DNA of 64,000 bases from Ensifer adhaerens. GTDB lineage: Bacteria; Pseudomonadota; Alphaproteobacteria; Rhizobiales; Rhizobiaceae. Where the stretch lies: positions 278,747 to 342,746 of the forward strand of contig NZ_LAZS01000010.1 in NCBI RefSeq assembly GCF_002007205.1. The letters run 5' to 3'. Of the stretch, positions 51,527-59,623 are shown piece after piece (position 1 is the first letter of the stretch; each line of letters opens with the position of its first letter). The notes under the pieces were generated by a model, which worked only from the letters and a program-made list of their open reading frames with translations, made no database searches and was not told the DNA's origin. Position numbers and translations under genes: made by a program.

Positions 51527-51688
51527 GGCTTGCGGCACAGCGGCGGCGGCGCAGAGGAACTCGATTGTATCGCCGTGTATCCAACGCTTCTGTTTCTACA
51601 TGCACTTTCAATCGGGGCGGCAGAGCACACGATCGGGATACACCGGTACTTCATTTCTGATTGCAGTTCAGTTCACCGGAGGTTCCCA

Positions 51689-52741
51689 ATGTCGGACGAT
51701 ATCAACCACCCACGCCGTCGTTTCATCGGCGCAATTGCGCTCTCGCTGGCTGCGACGCAGTTCGCTTCGGCAACCTTCGCGAGCTCGCAATCGGGAACCG
51801 CTGACGCTCCACGCCTGCCGGCCGTCACGCCCGGGACAAACAAATCCTTCGCGACCCTCAAGCAGATCGATGCCGGTGTGCTCAACGTCGGCTACGCCGA
51901 ACTTGGCGCCAGCGACGCCCCGGTCGTCGTTCTCCTGCACGGCTGGCCCTATGACATCCACACCTATGTGGACGTGGCGCCGCTTTTGGCAAATGCCGGC
52001 TACCGCGTCATCGTCCCCTATCTGCGCGGCTACGGCACGACCCGGTTTCTCTCTGCCGACACACCTCGGAACGGCCAGCAGGCGGCGATCGCTACGGACA
52101 TCATTGCCCTGATGGATGCGCTCAAGATCGAAAAGGCAGTCATCGGCGGCTGCGACTGGGGTGCGCGAACCGCCAACATCATCGCGGCGCTCTGGCCCGA
52201 ACGTTGCAAGGCGCTGGTCTCCGTCAGCGGCTATCTGATCGGCAGCCAGGACGTGAACAGGAAGCCGCTGTCGCCGCAGGCCGAGCTTGCCTGGTGGTAC
52301 CAATTCTACTTCGCCACCGAGCGGGGGTATGACGGCTACAAGCAGAATCACAAGGAGTTCGCCCGACTGATCTGGAAGCTAGCTTCGCCGAAGTGGAATT
52401 TCGACGACGCCACCTTCGACAGGAGTGCCGAAGCGCTCGAAAACCCTGACCATGTCGCCATTTCGATCCACAACTACCGCTGGCGCCTCAGCCTCGTCGA
52501 GGGAGAGGCGAAGTTTGACGACCTCGAAAAGCGGCTGGCACAGTTCCCGACGATCACCGTCCCGACCATCACGCTCGAGGGAGATGCCAACGGCGCGCCG
52601 CATCCGGACCCATCGGCCTATGCCAAGCGCTTCTCCGGCAAGTACGAGCACCGGCTGATCCCCGGCGGTATAGGCCATAACCTGCCGCAGGAGGCGCCTT
52701 TGGCCTTCGCCGAGGCGATCGTCGCCGTCGACCGTTTCTAG
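51689..52741 (+). CDS. Tat-exported alpha/beta hydrolase, epoxide hydrolase-like
   Basis: A 350-residue protein. A twin-arginine signal (PRRRFIGAIALSLAATQFASATFAS) is followed by a classical alpha/beta hydrolase: oxyanion loop LLHGWPYDIHTY, RGYGTTRF, the nucleophile aspartate in IGGCDWGARTA and the catalytic histidine in GGIGHNLPQEAP. The Asp nucleophile points to an epoxide hydrolase or haloalkane dehalogenase. GGAGG is 6 bases before ATG. It is a second exported hydrolase near the first one, probably with its own promoter. It ends at a strong terminator. Confidence 0.87.
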   Translation: MSDDINHPRRRFIGAIALSLAATQFASATFASSQSGTADAPRLPAVTPGTNKSFATLKQIDAGVLNVGYAELGASDAPVVVLLHGWPYDIHTYVDVAPLLANAGYRVIVPYLRGYGTTRFLSADTPRNGQQAAIATDIIALMDALKIEKAVIGGCDWGARTANIIAALWPERCKALVSVSGYLIGSQDVNRKPLSPQAELAWWYQFYFATERGYDGYKQNHKEFARLIWKLASPKWNFDDATFDRSAEALENPDHVAISIHNYRWRLSLVEGEAKFDDLEKRLAQFPTITVPTITLEGDANGAPHPDPSAYAKRFSGKYEHRLIPGGIGHNLPQEAPLAFAEAIVAVDRF

Positions 52742-52766
52742 TTCTTCTCCCGCTGAATGCGTGGAG

Positions 52767-52802
52767 GCGCGGGGTCCGGTTTATCGGTCCCGCGCTTTTT
52801 TT
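52767..52802 (+). terminator. Rho-independent terminator
   Basis: Stem GCGCGGG/CCCGCGC (7 pairs, with a loop that may pair further) followed by seven T residues, 26 bases after the hydrolase stop. Confidence 0.88.
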
Positions 52803-53027
52803 GTGCGCTGATCGGGGCCAGGACCTGCCGGATGCGGCGTCGCGCCATGCAGGCGCGATGCCATGGGCGCCTCGTATCAGCGTGTATCTGCACCGGCATC
52901 TGGCAAGCTTGCGTACATTTCCGGGCTTTCGGTGAAACATCACAGACACGTCGTGGGCGCCAGATGCGTCTCGATAGTCGCAGGGCAATCGGGCCCGGAC
53001 GGCAATCCTGTCGAAAGGACCAACATC

Positions 53028-53444
53028 ATGAGCGAAGCTGAAAAGGTACTCTACACCGGCAAGACCCACACGACCGGCGGCCGCGACGGCGCCACCCGGA
53101 GCGACGACGGGCGCCTCGACACCAAGCTTTCCACGCCCGGCAGCTCCCGGCCGGGGACCAACCCGGAGCAGCTCTTTGCCGCCGGCTGGTCGGCGTGTTT
53201 CATCGGCGCGATCGGCCTGGCGGCCGGCCAGTCGAAGATTGCGCTCCCCGCCGACGTTGCCGTCGATGCCGAAGTGGACCTTTTGAACCGTGACGGCGGC
53301 TACTTCCTGAAGGCGCGGCTGAATGTCAGCCTGCCGGGGATCGACGCGGACGTTGCGCGTCGCCTGGTTGATGCCGCGCATCAGACCTGCCCCTATTCCA
53401 AGGCGACTCGCGGCAACATCGACGTAACCATCAATCTTGTCTGA
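53028..53444 (+). CDS. ohr: Organic hydroperoxide resistance protein Ohr
   Basis: A 138-residue OsmC/Ohr-family thiol peroxidase that detoxifies organic hydroperoxides. Both catalytic cysteines are present: C57 in AAGWSACFIGAI and C121 in HQTCPYSKATRG. The start KVLYTGKTHTTGGRDG and LSTPGSSRPGTNPEQLF are Ohr signatures. AGGA precedes the ATG at 53028; an in-frame extension upstream does not resemble the family. No OhrR gene is adjacent, and I did not find a typical OhrR palindrome upstream. A terminator follows. Confidence 0.92.
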   Translation: MSEAEKVLYTGKTHTTGGRDGATRSDDGRLDTKLSTPGSSRPGTNPEQLFAAGWSACFIGAIGLAAGQSKIALPADVAVDAEVDLLNRDGGYFLKARLNVSLPGIDADVARRLVDAAHQTCPYSKATRGNIDVTINLV

Positions 53445-53472
53445 TCCGCACCTGCAATTCATCGCCTAAGGA

Positions 53473-53502
53473 AGCGGCGGCCATCATGGCCGCCGCTCTT
53501 TT
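53473..53502 (+). terminator. Rho-independent terminator after ohr
   Basis: Perfect 11-bp stem AGCGGCGGCCA/TGGCCGCCGCT with a TCA loop and a CTTTT tail. Confidence 0.85.
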
Positions 53503-53622
53503 CGTGTCAGGCCCCTTGCGGTCGAGTCCGGGGAACCGCGAGCTTGGCTCCGCCTTCACGTTAAAGAACGCCAATATATCATTGATATGAAATATATAAT
53601 TATGAATGACTTTCGCCAGTAT

Positions 53623-54957
53623 TCAGCTTTGCGGCGGGCGGATCACCAGCTCGCCCAAAAGGCCGCCGCCGTCACGATTGCTCAAGGTCAGAGACGCGTT
53701 GATGGAGACTGCCAACTGCTGGGCGATGGCGAGACCAAGCCCGGTCCCGCCGGTCTCGCGATTGCGGGAATCCTCCAGCCGGACGAAGGGTTTCAACACC
53801 GCGCCCAGTTGATCATCCGGGATGCCCGGCCCGCGGTCGAGCACGCTGATAACCACCGTATCGTCAGCAAGCCGCCGTGCCTCGATCTCGGCGCTGCCTG
53901 CGAATTTGAGCGCGTTGTCGACGAGGTTGGTGAGAATGCGCCTGAGCGCCTGCGGCCGGGTTGTGACCGTGCCGCCATCGATATCGCTGGCGCTGACGGA
54001 CTTGCCGGTGTCCTGATAATCGTAGACGAGGCTTTCAATAAATGAGGCGAGGTCGACGCGCGTCGATTTCTCGACATTGCCGTGGGCGCTGCGCGCATAG
54101 GCAACGCCTTCTTTCACCAGGCTTTCGATCTGGCCGAGATCCTGGATCAGCTTCTCGCGATCGGCGAAATCCTCGGCCATCTCCGCGCGCAGTTTCATGC
54201 GCGTGATCGGCGTCTGCAGGTCGTGGGAAATGGCTGCAAGGATCTGGACACGTTCTTCAAGATACTGGGCGATGCGGTCGCGCATGGCATTGAAAGCGGT
54301 TGCCGCATAGGCGACCTCCGTCGGGCCGGTTTCACTGAGCCGCGGCGTGTTGCGGTTCGGGTCGAGCGTGTCGGCCGCTGCGGCAAGGTTGACGAGCGGG
54401 CGGACGGCCTGCCGCATGGCAAACCAGCTGCAGAAAAGCAGGAGCGCGAGTTGCGCCAGCAGCACGTAAGGCAGCCAGTCGGCGAGCGGCATGACCCCCT
54501 TGGGATAGACGTCGATCGTCAGCGGCGAGCCGTCGCTCAATGTCAGATGCGCTTGCACGTGGCGGCGATCGCCGGGGATCGTCTCGACGGTGACCGGATA
54601 TTTCGGGCCGGTCGCGCGCTGGATGTTGGCGGAGAGCTCCGCAGTGGCCGGATCGACCGAGGGGTTGCCGGAAGCGCCCGGTCCGAGAATGAAGCCGTAG
54701 TTGTCGCGGCTGAGGCGATTGAGCCAGGAGGCACGCTCGTCCGCGGGCAGGCGGTCGAGGATTGCGATCGAGGTCGCTATGTCGTTTTCGAGCGTGTTGA
54801 ACATGACAGACTTGGCTGCCATGTAGCGCTCGAAGAATAGAACTGTGAACGACATCACATGTGCGATGGCGAGGCCGGCCAGCAGAATAACAAAGAGCCG
54901 CGCCCTGAGCGTGCGCGGCCATAGTCGAAAGCCTCTTTCAGCAGCGTTCGTCGTCAT
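53623..54957 (-). CDS. Sensor histidine kinase (EnvZ/RstB-like)
   Basis: A 444-residue inner-membrane kinase. TM1 is at about 20-42, a periplasmic domain of about 115 residues follows, TM2 is at about 160-180, then HAMP (about 182-235). The phospho-acceptor is H245 in AAISHDLQTPITRMKLR, an EnvZ-like H box with Q in place of R. The catalytic domain has RRILTNLVDNALKFA, DRGPGIPDDQL and GTGLGLAIAQQL. It overlaps the response regulator by 4 bases. The signal is unknown. It is convergent with ohr. Confidence 0.9.
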   Translation of the reverse strand: MTTNAAERGFRLWPRTLRARLFVILLAGLAIAHVMSFTVLFFERYMAAKSVMFNTLENDIATSIAILDRLPADERASWLNRLSRDNYGFILGPGASGNPSVDPATAELSANIQRATGPKYPVTVETIPGDRRHVQAHLTLSDGSPLTIDVYPKGVMPLADWLPYVLLAQLALLLFCSWFAMRQAVRPLVNLAAAADTLDPNRNTPRLSETGPTEVAYAATAFNAMRDRIAQYLEERVQILAAISHDLQTPITRMKLRAEMAEDFADREKLIQDLGQIESLVKEGVAYARSAHGNVEKSTRVDLASFIESLVYDYQDTGKSVSASDIDGGTVTTRPQALRRILTNLVDNALKFAGSAEIEARRLADDTVVISVLDRGPGIPDDQLGAVLKPFVRLEDSRNRETGGTGLGLAIAQQLAVSINASLTLSNRDGGGLLGELVIRPPQS

Positions 54958-55694
54958 TCACGCGCCTCCACGATCTCGATCGGCACCGAGAAGACATAGC
55001 CTTCGCTGCGCACCGTCTTGATGTAGGCCGGCTCGCGGGCGTCATCGCCGAGTCGCTGGCGGACCCGGCTGACGAGCAGGTCGATCGAGCGATCGAAGAG
55101 GTCGGCCTCGCGGCCTTGCGTGAGATTGAGCAGCTGGTCGCGGTTGAGCACGCGCTGGGGGTGGTCGATGAACACCTTCAGCAGCCGATACTCCGCTCCG
55201 CTCAGCGCGATCACGGTGCCATCGGCATCGATCAGGTGCCGCGCCGTCGTGTCGAGCTTCCATCGGCCGAAGCGCAGCAACTGTCCGGCCTCGGAGATCT
55301 GCAGATTGGGCGGCAGCATACGGGCGCGCCGAAGCACGGCCTTGATGCGGGCAAGCAGTTCGCGCGCGGAAAAAGGCTTGGAGAGATAGTCGTCCGCGCC
55401 CATTTCCAGCCCGAGAATGCGGTCCATCTCGTCCGAGCGGGCGGTCAGCATGATGATCGGGATCGCCTTGTGCCTGCCGGCGCGCAGTTCGCGGCTGAGC
55501 ACCAGCCCGTCGTCGCCCGGCATCATCACGTCGAGCACGATCAAATCGACCGTATCGCCCTCGAGGAAGCTGCGCATCTGCCGCCCGTCGGCGACAGCGG
55601 TTGCGCGCAAGCCGTTCTTCTTGAGGTAACTCGACACGAGTTCCCGGATCTCACGGTCGTCATCGACGATCAGCACGTGGTCGATATGATCCAT
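54954..55694 (-). CDS. OmpR-family response regulator
   Basis: A 246-residue regulator. The receiver (about 5-120) has DDD at 11-13, phospho-acceptor D55 in IVLDVMMPG and lysine in YLSKPF. The C-terminal winged helix has LSGAEYRLLKVFIDHPQRVLNRDQLL, then RSIDLLVSRVRQRL and TVRSEGYVFSV. It is the first gene of the pair with the kinase. The 238-base region upstream (to the tautomerase stop) contains the probable promoter; no clear operator repeat was seen. Targets unknown. Confidence 0.9.
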   Translation of the reverse strand: MDHIDHVLIVDDDREIRELVSSYLKKNGLRATAVADGRQMRSFLEGDTVDLIVLDVMMPGDDGLVLSRELRAGRHKAIPIIMLTARSDEMDRILGLEMGADDYLSKPFSARELLARIKAVLRRARMLPPNLQISEAGQLLRFGRWKLDTTARHLIDADGTVIALSGAEYRLLKVFIDHPQRVLNRDQLLNLTQGREADLFDRSIDLLVSRVRQRLGDDAREPAYIKTVRSEGYVFSVPIEIVEARE

Positions 55695-55932
55695 CGGGAC
55701 AACTCCTCAAGCCGGTACGGTCTTTGCATCTTGCCGGCATCGTTTGCTCAGGGCTTCGCGACACGAGCCCCGTCTGGTTGACGCTCGGCATATGTCGTCG
55801 GTGTGTTCGCAGCATCCAGACTTGCATGCGAATGTAATGCAAGCGTCTCCCGATACATTTCGACACAATTTTGCAAACGAAACCCGCCGCTTGCTGTCAA
55901 GCGACGGGTTGCAGGAACTGTGGCTGGAGGCG

Positions 55933-56172
55933 TCAGGCCCTTGCTTGCGCGGCCCGCTGAGCACGGTACTGGGCGGTGGGCAGGCCGCCCCAGCCCCAAT
56001 TATCGAGGTCGACTTCCTCGATGACCACATAGGTCGATTCCAGCGGCTTGTTGAGCACGTCGAGCAGCACCTGGCTGACGCCCTTGATGATCTCGGCCTT
56101 TTCCTCTGCCGTCACCGCATGGCGCTCCGGCGTGGTGCCCTCGCGGGTCACCTGAACTGTAACGATCGGCAT
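55933..56172 (-). CDS. 4-oxalocrotonate tautomerase-family protein
   Basis: A 79-residue tautomerase. The chain starts MPIVTVQVTREG, so after Met removal the catalytic amino-terminal proline is exposed, as required. The blocks EEKAEIIKGVSQVLLDVLNKP and TYVVIEEVDLDNWGWGG fit the family; it is slightly longer than the classic 62-residue form because of its C-terminal tail. AAAGGAAA precedes the ATG. It follows the SDR gene by 64 bases on the same strand and is probably cotranscribed with it. Substrate unknown. Confidence 0.88.
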   Translation of the reverse strand: MPIVTVQVTREGTTPERHAVTAEEKAEIIKGVSQVLLDVLNKPLESTYVVIEEVDLDNWGWGGLPTAQYRAQRAAQARA

Positions 56173-56236
56173 TGCCGTTTCCTTTCTAGATGTTAGAGGC
56201 ACCCCAGGTGCCGCGTTTGACTGGAGAGCTAGGTGC

Positions 56237-56950
56237 CTACCAGCGTCCTGCATTCTGGCCGCCGTCCACATGCAGGATCTCGCCGGTCACGAAGCCGGCG
56301 CTCTCGAGGTAGAGAACGGCATCGACGATATCGCGGATCTCGCCCATGCGGCCGACCGGGTGAAGCGTCGAGAGCGCAGCATGCGTTTCCGGTGCGTGCA
56401 TTGGCGTCTTGATGATCCCGGGCGAAACCGCGTTGACGCGAACGCCTGACGTCGCGAATTCGATGGCGAGCGCCTGGGTTACAGAATTGAGGCCGCCCTT
56501 GGTGATGGAAGCGAGCGCCGCGGGCACGCCGGCGATCGGCTGATTGACCAGGCTGGTGGTGATGCTGACGATGTGGCCGGAGCCCTGCTTCAGCATCTCG
56601 CGTGCGGCGCGTTGGGTGACGTGGAAGAAGCCGGCGACATTGACGCTCATGTTCAGGTCGTAGTCTTCCTGGGTGAATTCGGTGAAGGGCTTGGCGGTGA
56701 AAACGCCGGCATTGTTGACCAGCGTGTCGATACGGCCGAACCGTTCGAGGCCCTGGCGAACGACCCGCTCGGCAGTCTCGGGGTTGCCGATATCGCCGGC
56801 GATGGCGAGAACGCCGCCATCCGCGCTCTCCTGAATGGAGCGGGACGTGGCGATGACACGATAGTTGCGATCGCGGTAGGCGCGCACCAGGGCGGCGCCG
56901 ATACCCTGCGATGCACCGGTAATGATCGCGACTTTTTGTTCGTTGCTCAT
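56237..56950 (-). CDS. SDR-fold protein lacking the catalytic tyrosine
   Basis: A 237-residue SDR. The cofactor motif TGASQGIG is at 11-18, NNAG at 79-82 and a serine in SITTSL. In the active-site YxxxK position the sequence reads A147-S-I-T-K151, so the catalytic tyrosine is replaced by alanine while the lysine stays. The C-terminus VTGEILHVDGGQNAGRW is standard. It therefore may work with a different acid/base, or bind cofactor without normal catalysis. AAGGA precedes the ATG at 56950. It lies between the LysR gene upstream and the tautomerase downstream, same strand. Confidence 0.87.
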   Translation of the reverse strand: MSNEQKVAIITGASQGIGAALVRAYRDRNYRVIATSRSIQESADGGVLAIAGDIGNPETAERVVRQGLERFGRIDTLVNNAGVFTAKPFTEFTQEDYDLNMSVNVAGFFHVTQRAAREMLKQGSGHIVSITTSLVNQPIAGVPAALASITKGGLNSVTQALAIEFATSGVRVNAVSPGIIKTPMHAPETHAALSTLHPVGRMGEIRDIVDAVLYLESAGFVTGEILHVDGGQNAGRW

Positions 56951-57093
56951 GGATGTGATCCTTCTTCGATTGCAACGGGCGCTTCGTTCGGCCCGTCCTC
57001 CGCCCTCGGCGTTGGTGCAATCAGATTTAGACCCATCCGATGTTTGGGAGAATTGACGGCGATCGGTGATCAATCAACCGGAATTCGGCATAA

Positions 57094-58026
57094 TCAGCTG
57101 AGCGACCCGGCTTCCGTCGCCATGCGCGCGAATTCGGTTCGCAGGCGCGGCAGGGCGAAATCGGCAAAGGCACGAACCTTTGGAACCGACATGCGGCCTT
57201 GCGGCGCAAGCAGATGAACCGGCATCGGCGGATGCTCGGCATCGGCCAGCACGATCTGCAGCCGCCCTTCTTTGACCTGGCTGGCGACATGATAGGAATA
57301 GAGCCGGACGAGACCGGTTCCTGCGACGGCGGAATCGACCGCGGCACGCACGCTGTTGACGACGTATCGCGGCGTGAACTGCACCGTGCGGGGGATCAGC
57401 GAGCCCTCGGCTGGCGTGAACGTCCAGGAATCCAGGCCGAAATTGGTGAAGGCGATGATCTGCTGCTTGGCAAGGTCGAGCGGCTCGCCGATCCTTGGGT
57501 GGTTGGCAAGATAGCGTGGAGAGGCGACGACGACGCGCCTGATATCGCCGCCGATGCGTGTCGAGATCAGCGACGAGTCGGCGAGATGCCCGATGCGCAG
57601 GGCGAGATCGACGCCTTCATCGACCAGGTTCACGAAGCGGTCGAGCAGCAGAAGCCGGACTGAAACCGCCGGGTAAAGATGGAGGAAGTCGTCGAGGATC
57701 GGACGCAGGATTTCTTCGCCGACGATCGGCGGGGCGGAGATCGTCAGTGTGCCGTGTGGGGCCGCGCGTTCGCCGCCCGCGAGTATGTCGGCCTCTTCGA
57801 GGTCGATCAGTACCCGCCGGCAGGCCTCTGCATAGCGCTGGCCGGCTTCGCTGAGTTTCAGCGACCGGGTCGTTCGATGCAGGAGTTCGACGCCGACATG
57901 GGCCTCGAGCAGGTTCAGCGCGCGACTGACGGCGGTCGGCGATCGCTTCAGCCGCCGGGCTGCCGCCGCGAGGCTACCTTCGTCGACCGCGGTCACGAAG
58001 ACCTTCATCGCGTCGATACGATCCAT
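57094..58026 (-). CDS. LysR-family regulator
   Basis: A 310-residue LysR protein. The HTH is at about 1-60 (MDRIDAMKVFVTAVDEGSLAAAARRLKRSPTAVSRALNLLEAHVGVELLHRTTR), followed by a substrate domain with GTLTISAPPIVGEEILRPIL. It is of the large CrgA/DsdC-like group with PTAVSRAL in the recognition helix. The ATG at 58026 is preferred over a TTG 30 bases upstream. It is in the same direction as the SDR and tautomerase genes after it and may control them. Inducer unknown. Confidence 0.88.
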   Translation of the reverse strand: MDRIDAMKVFVTAVDEGSLAAAARRLKRSPTAVSRALNLLEAHVGVELLHRTTRSLKLSEAGQRYAEACRRVLIDLEEADILAGGERAAPHGTLTISAPPIVGEEILRPILDDFLHLYPAVSVRLLLLDRFVNLVDEGVDLALRIGHLADSSLISTRIGGDIRRVVVASPRYLANHPRIGEPLDLAKQQIIAFTNFGLDSWTFTPAEGSLIPRTVQFTPRYVVNSVRAAVDSAVAGTGLVRLYSYHVASQVKEGRLQIVLADAEHPPMPVHLLAPQGRMSVPKVRAFADFALPRLRTEFARMATEAGSLS

Positions 58027-58133
58027 TCTGCCGACTTTCGCAAGAGTTGTCGTCAATCAGCAAGAATTCACCTGCAAAGCGGCGGAAGTAAAGGGGGCGA
58101 CAGCGCGCACCGGCGAGCGCTGCGCCTCCCGGA

Positions 58134-59162
58134 CTACGCCGGAAAAAGGCGGGCGATCAAATCGGACGCCGGGCCCTGCCAAAGCTCGCCCTTGCCGGTA
58201 CCAGACCATAGGGACAGAAAATCTGGCGAACCCTTGGCCGTGGACGCTGCCCTGATGTCGCGCGTGAACTTGTTCTGGGCCGGAAACGGCATCACGGTGG
58301 CGGCATCGACCTCGTTCATGAAGCGGTTTTCGACGCCGCGGGCAAACCGACCCGAGAAGGCCCGCGTCGTCCGTGTCTTCCGCTCGGCGCCCTGCAGCGC
58401 TGCGCGATAGGGCGCCGATGTCCCGGCTTCGGAGGTTGCAAGGAAAGCCGTGCCCATCTGCACGGCGCTGGCGCCTCTTGCGAGGATGGACCGGATATCG
58501 GAACCCGTCATGATCCCGCCCGCGGCGATGAGCGGCACCTTGACCTTCTCGAGGCTTCGGGCGAGCAGGTCTTCAAGCCCGATTTCGCTGTCCTCGGCAG
58601 ACGGGTCGAAGATGCCGCGATGGCCGCCGGCCTCGTATCCCTGGAGCGTGATGGCGTCGACGCCACTCTCTTCGAGCGCCAGGGCTTCCTCCGGTGTCGT
58701 TGCCGTGCCGATGATCAGCATTCCCGCCTCGCGGGCAGTGCGCATGTGCTCGGCGGAAAGAACGCCGAAGACGAAACTGAGCACCGCAGGCTTTGCCCGC
58801 AGCACGGCCTCGAACTGCTGGTCGAAATCCTCTTCGTAGGGCGCCGCGAATTCCGGTGTGGGTAGGCCGAGTTCGGCGCGGTATCCCTCCGTCGCGCGCA
58901 AGGCGCGCTCGAGCGCCGTGGCGTCGACCTTCGGCTGCGGATGCTGGACGAAGAGGTTGATGGCGAAGGGACGGTCCGTGCGGGCGCGTACGTTCTGGAC
59001 GAACTCGGCGATCGCCCCCGCGCTCGAATAGGCGGCGCCGATCGAGCCCAGCGCGCCGGCGGCCGAAGAGGCTGCCACGAGCGCGGGCGACGAGGGGCCT
59101 CCGGCCATCGGTGCGACGATCAAGGGATGTCTCAGGCCGAGTTTCGCAAGGGTGCCCTGCAT
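58134..59162 (-). CDS. Nitronate monooxygenase (2-nitropropane dioxygenase family)
   Basis: A 342-residue FMN enzyme with the TIM-barrel fold of nitronate monooxygenase/FabK. The N-terminus KLGLRHPLIVAPMAGGPSSPALVAASSAAGALGSIGAAYSS is characteristic. The FMN-binding blocks ITLQGYEAGGHRG (with the family histidine) and VPLIAAGGIMTGSDIRSILARGASAVQMGTAF are also present. It oxidises nitronates such as propionate-3-nitronate, a plant toxin. AGGA is eight bases before the ATG at 59162. The frame stays open far upstream, but that part has no conserved sequence. Confidence 0.9.
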   Translation of the reverse strand: MQGTLAKLGLRHPLIVAPMAGGPSSPALVAASSAAGALGSIGAAYSSAGAIAEFVQNVRARTDRPFAINLFVQHPQPKVDATALERALRATEGYRAELGLPTPEFAAPYEEDFDQQFEAVLRAKPAVLSFVFGVLSAEHMRTAREAGMLIIGTATTPEEALALEESGVDAITLQGYEAGGHRGIFDPSAEDSEIGLEDLLARSLEKVKVPLIAAGGIMTGSDIRSILARGASAVQMGTAFLATSEAGTSAPYRAALQGAERKTRTTRAFSGRFARGVENRFMNEVDAATVMPFPAQNKFTRDIRAASTAKGSPDFLSLWSGTGKGELWQGPASDLIARLFPA

Positions 59163-59413
59163 GTTCCATGTCCTCGCTGTGTGTTTGCCTGCCATCTGGC
59201 CGCGCTGCAGAGTTAGGGTGAGCGGCGGCGGACGCAAGGGGATGTGCCGCAGTTCACCCGAATATCTTGTGGGCCGCTGAAGGCAACTGGGACGGAAGCA
59301 TGCTCGGCCTCTCACGGCCCTGCCGCCGGATTGTCGATCGCTCGGCGGCGGTTGCGGAGCGGTCGATTGACTGGCATTGTTGTTGGTGGCGAGACGTACC
59401 CGAGAGGCCCCCG

Positions 59414-59608
59414 ATGTCACGACAGTCGGACAAACAAGAAGCACTTCCGAGCCTTGTCGAACACTATCGGCCCGTGCAGCTGAAGGCCGTGCTTGCGGCT
59501 CGCGCGATAAAGCACCGCGAGCCTCCGCCGCCACCACCGGAGGAGCGCCACTACGGATCGCAATTGCCGGAGGGATTTCACCTGCCGCAATCCGTCTACG
59601 ACGACTGA
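59414..59608 (+). CDS. Small proline-rich hypothetical protein
   Basis: A 64-residue protein, MSRQSDKQEALPSLVEHYRP to FHLPQSVYDD, preceded by GAGAGG at a usable distance. It has a short helix (QLKAVLAARAIKHR), then six prolines in a row and a polar tail. There is no signal or membrane segment. It is divergent from the nitronate monooxygenase gene and convergent with chrA. I do not recognise a family; coding status is likely but not certain. Confidence 0.5.
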   Translation: MSRQSDKQEALPSLVEHYRPVQLKAVLAARAIKHREPPPPPPEERHYGSQLPEGFHLPQSVYDD

Positions 59609-59623
59609 GCGCCGGCTCCGCCG

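Noticed and set aside
52803..53027. OhrR operator upstream of ohr
   Set aside because: No TACAATT-like palindrome is present, and no ohrR gene adjoins; only the GTATC direct repeat was found.
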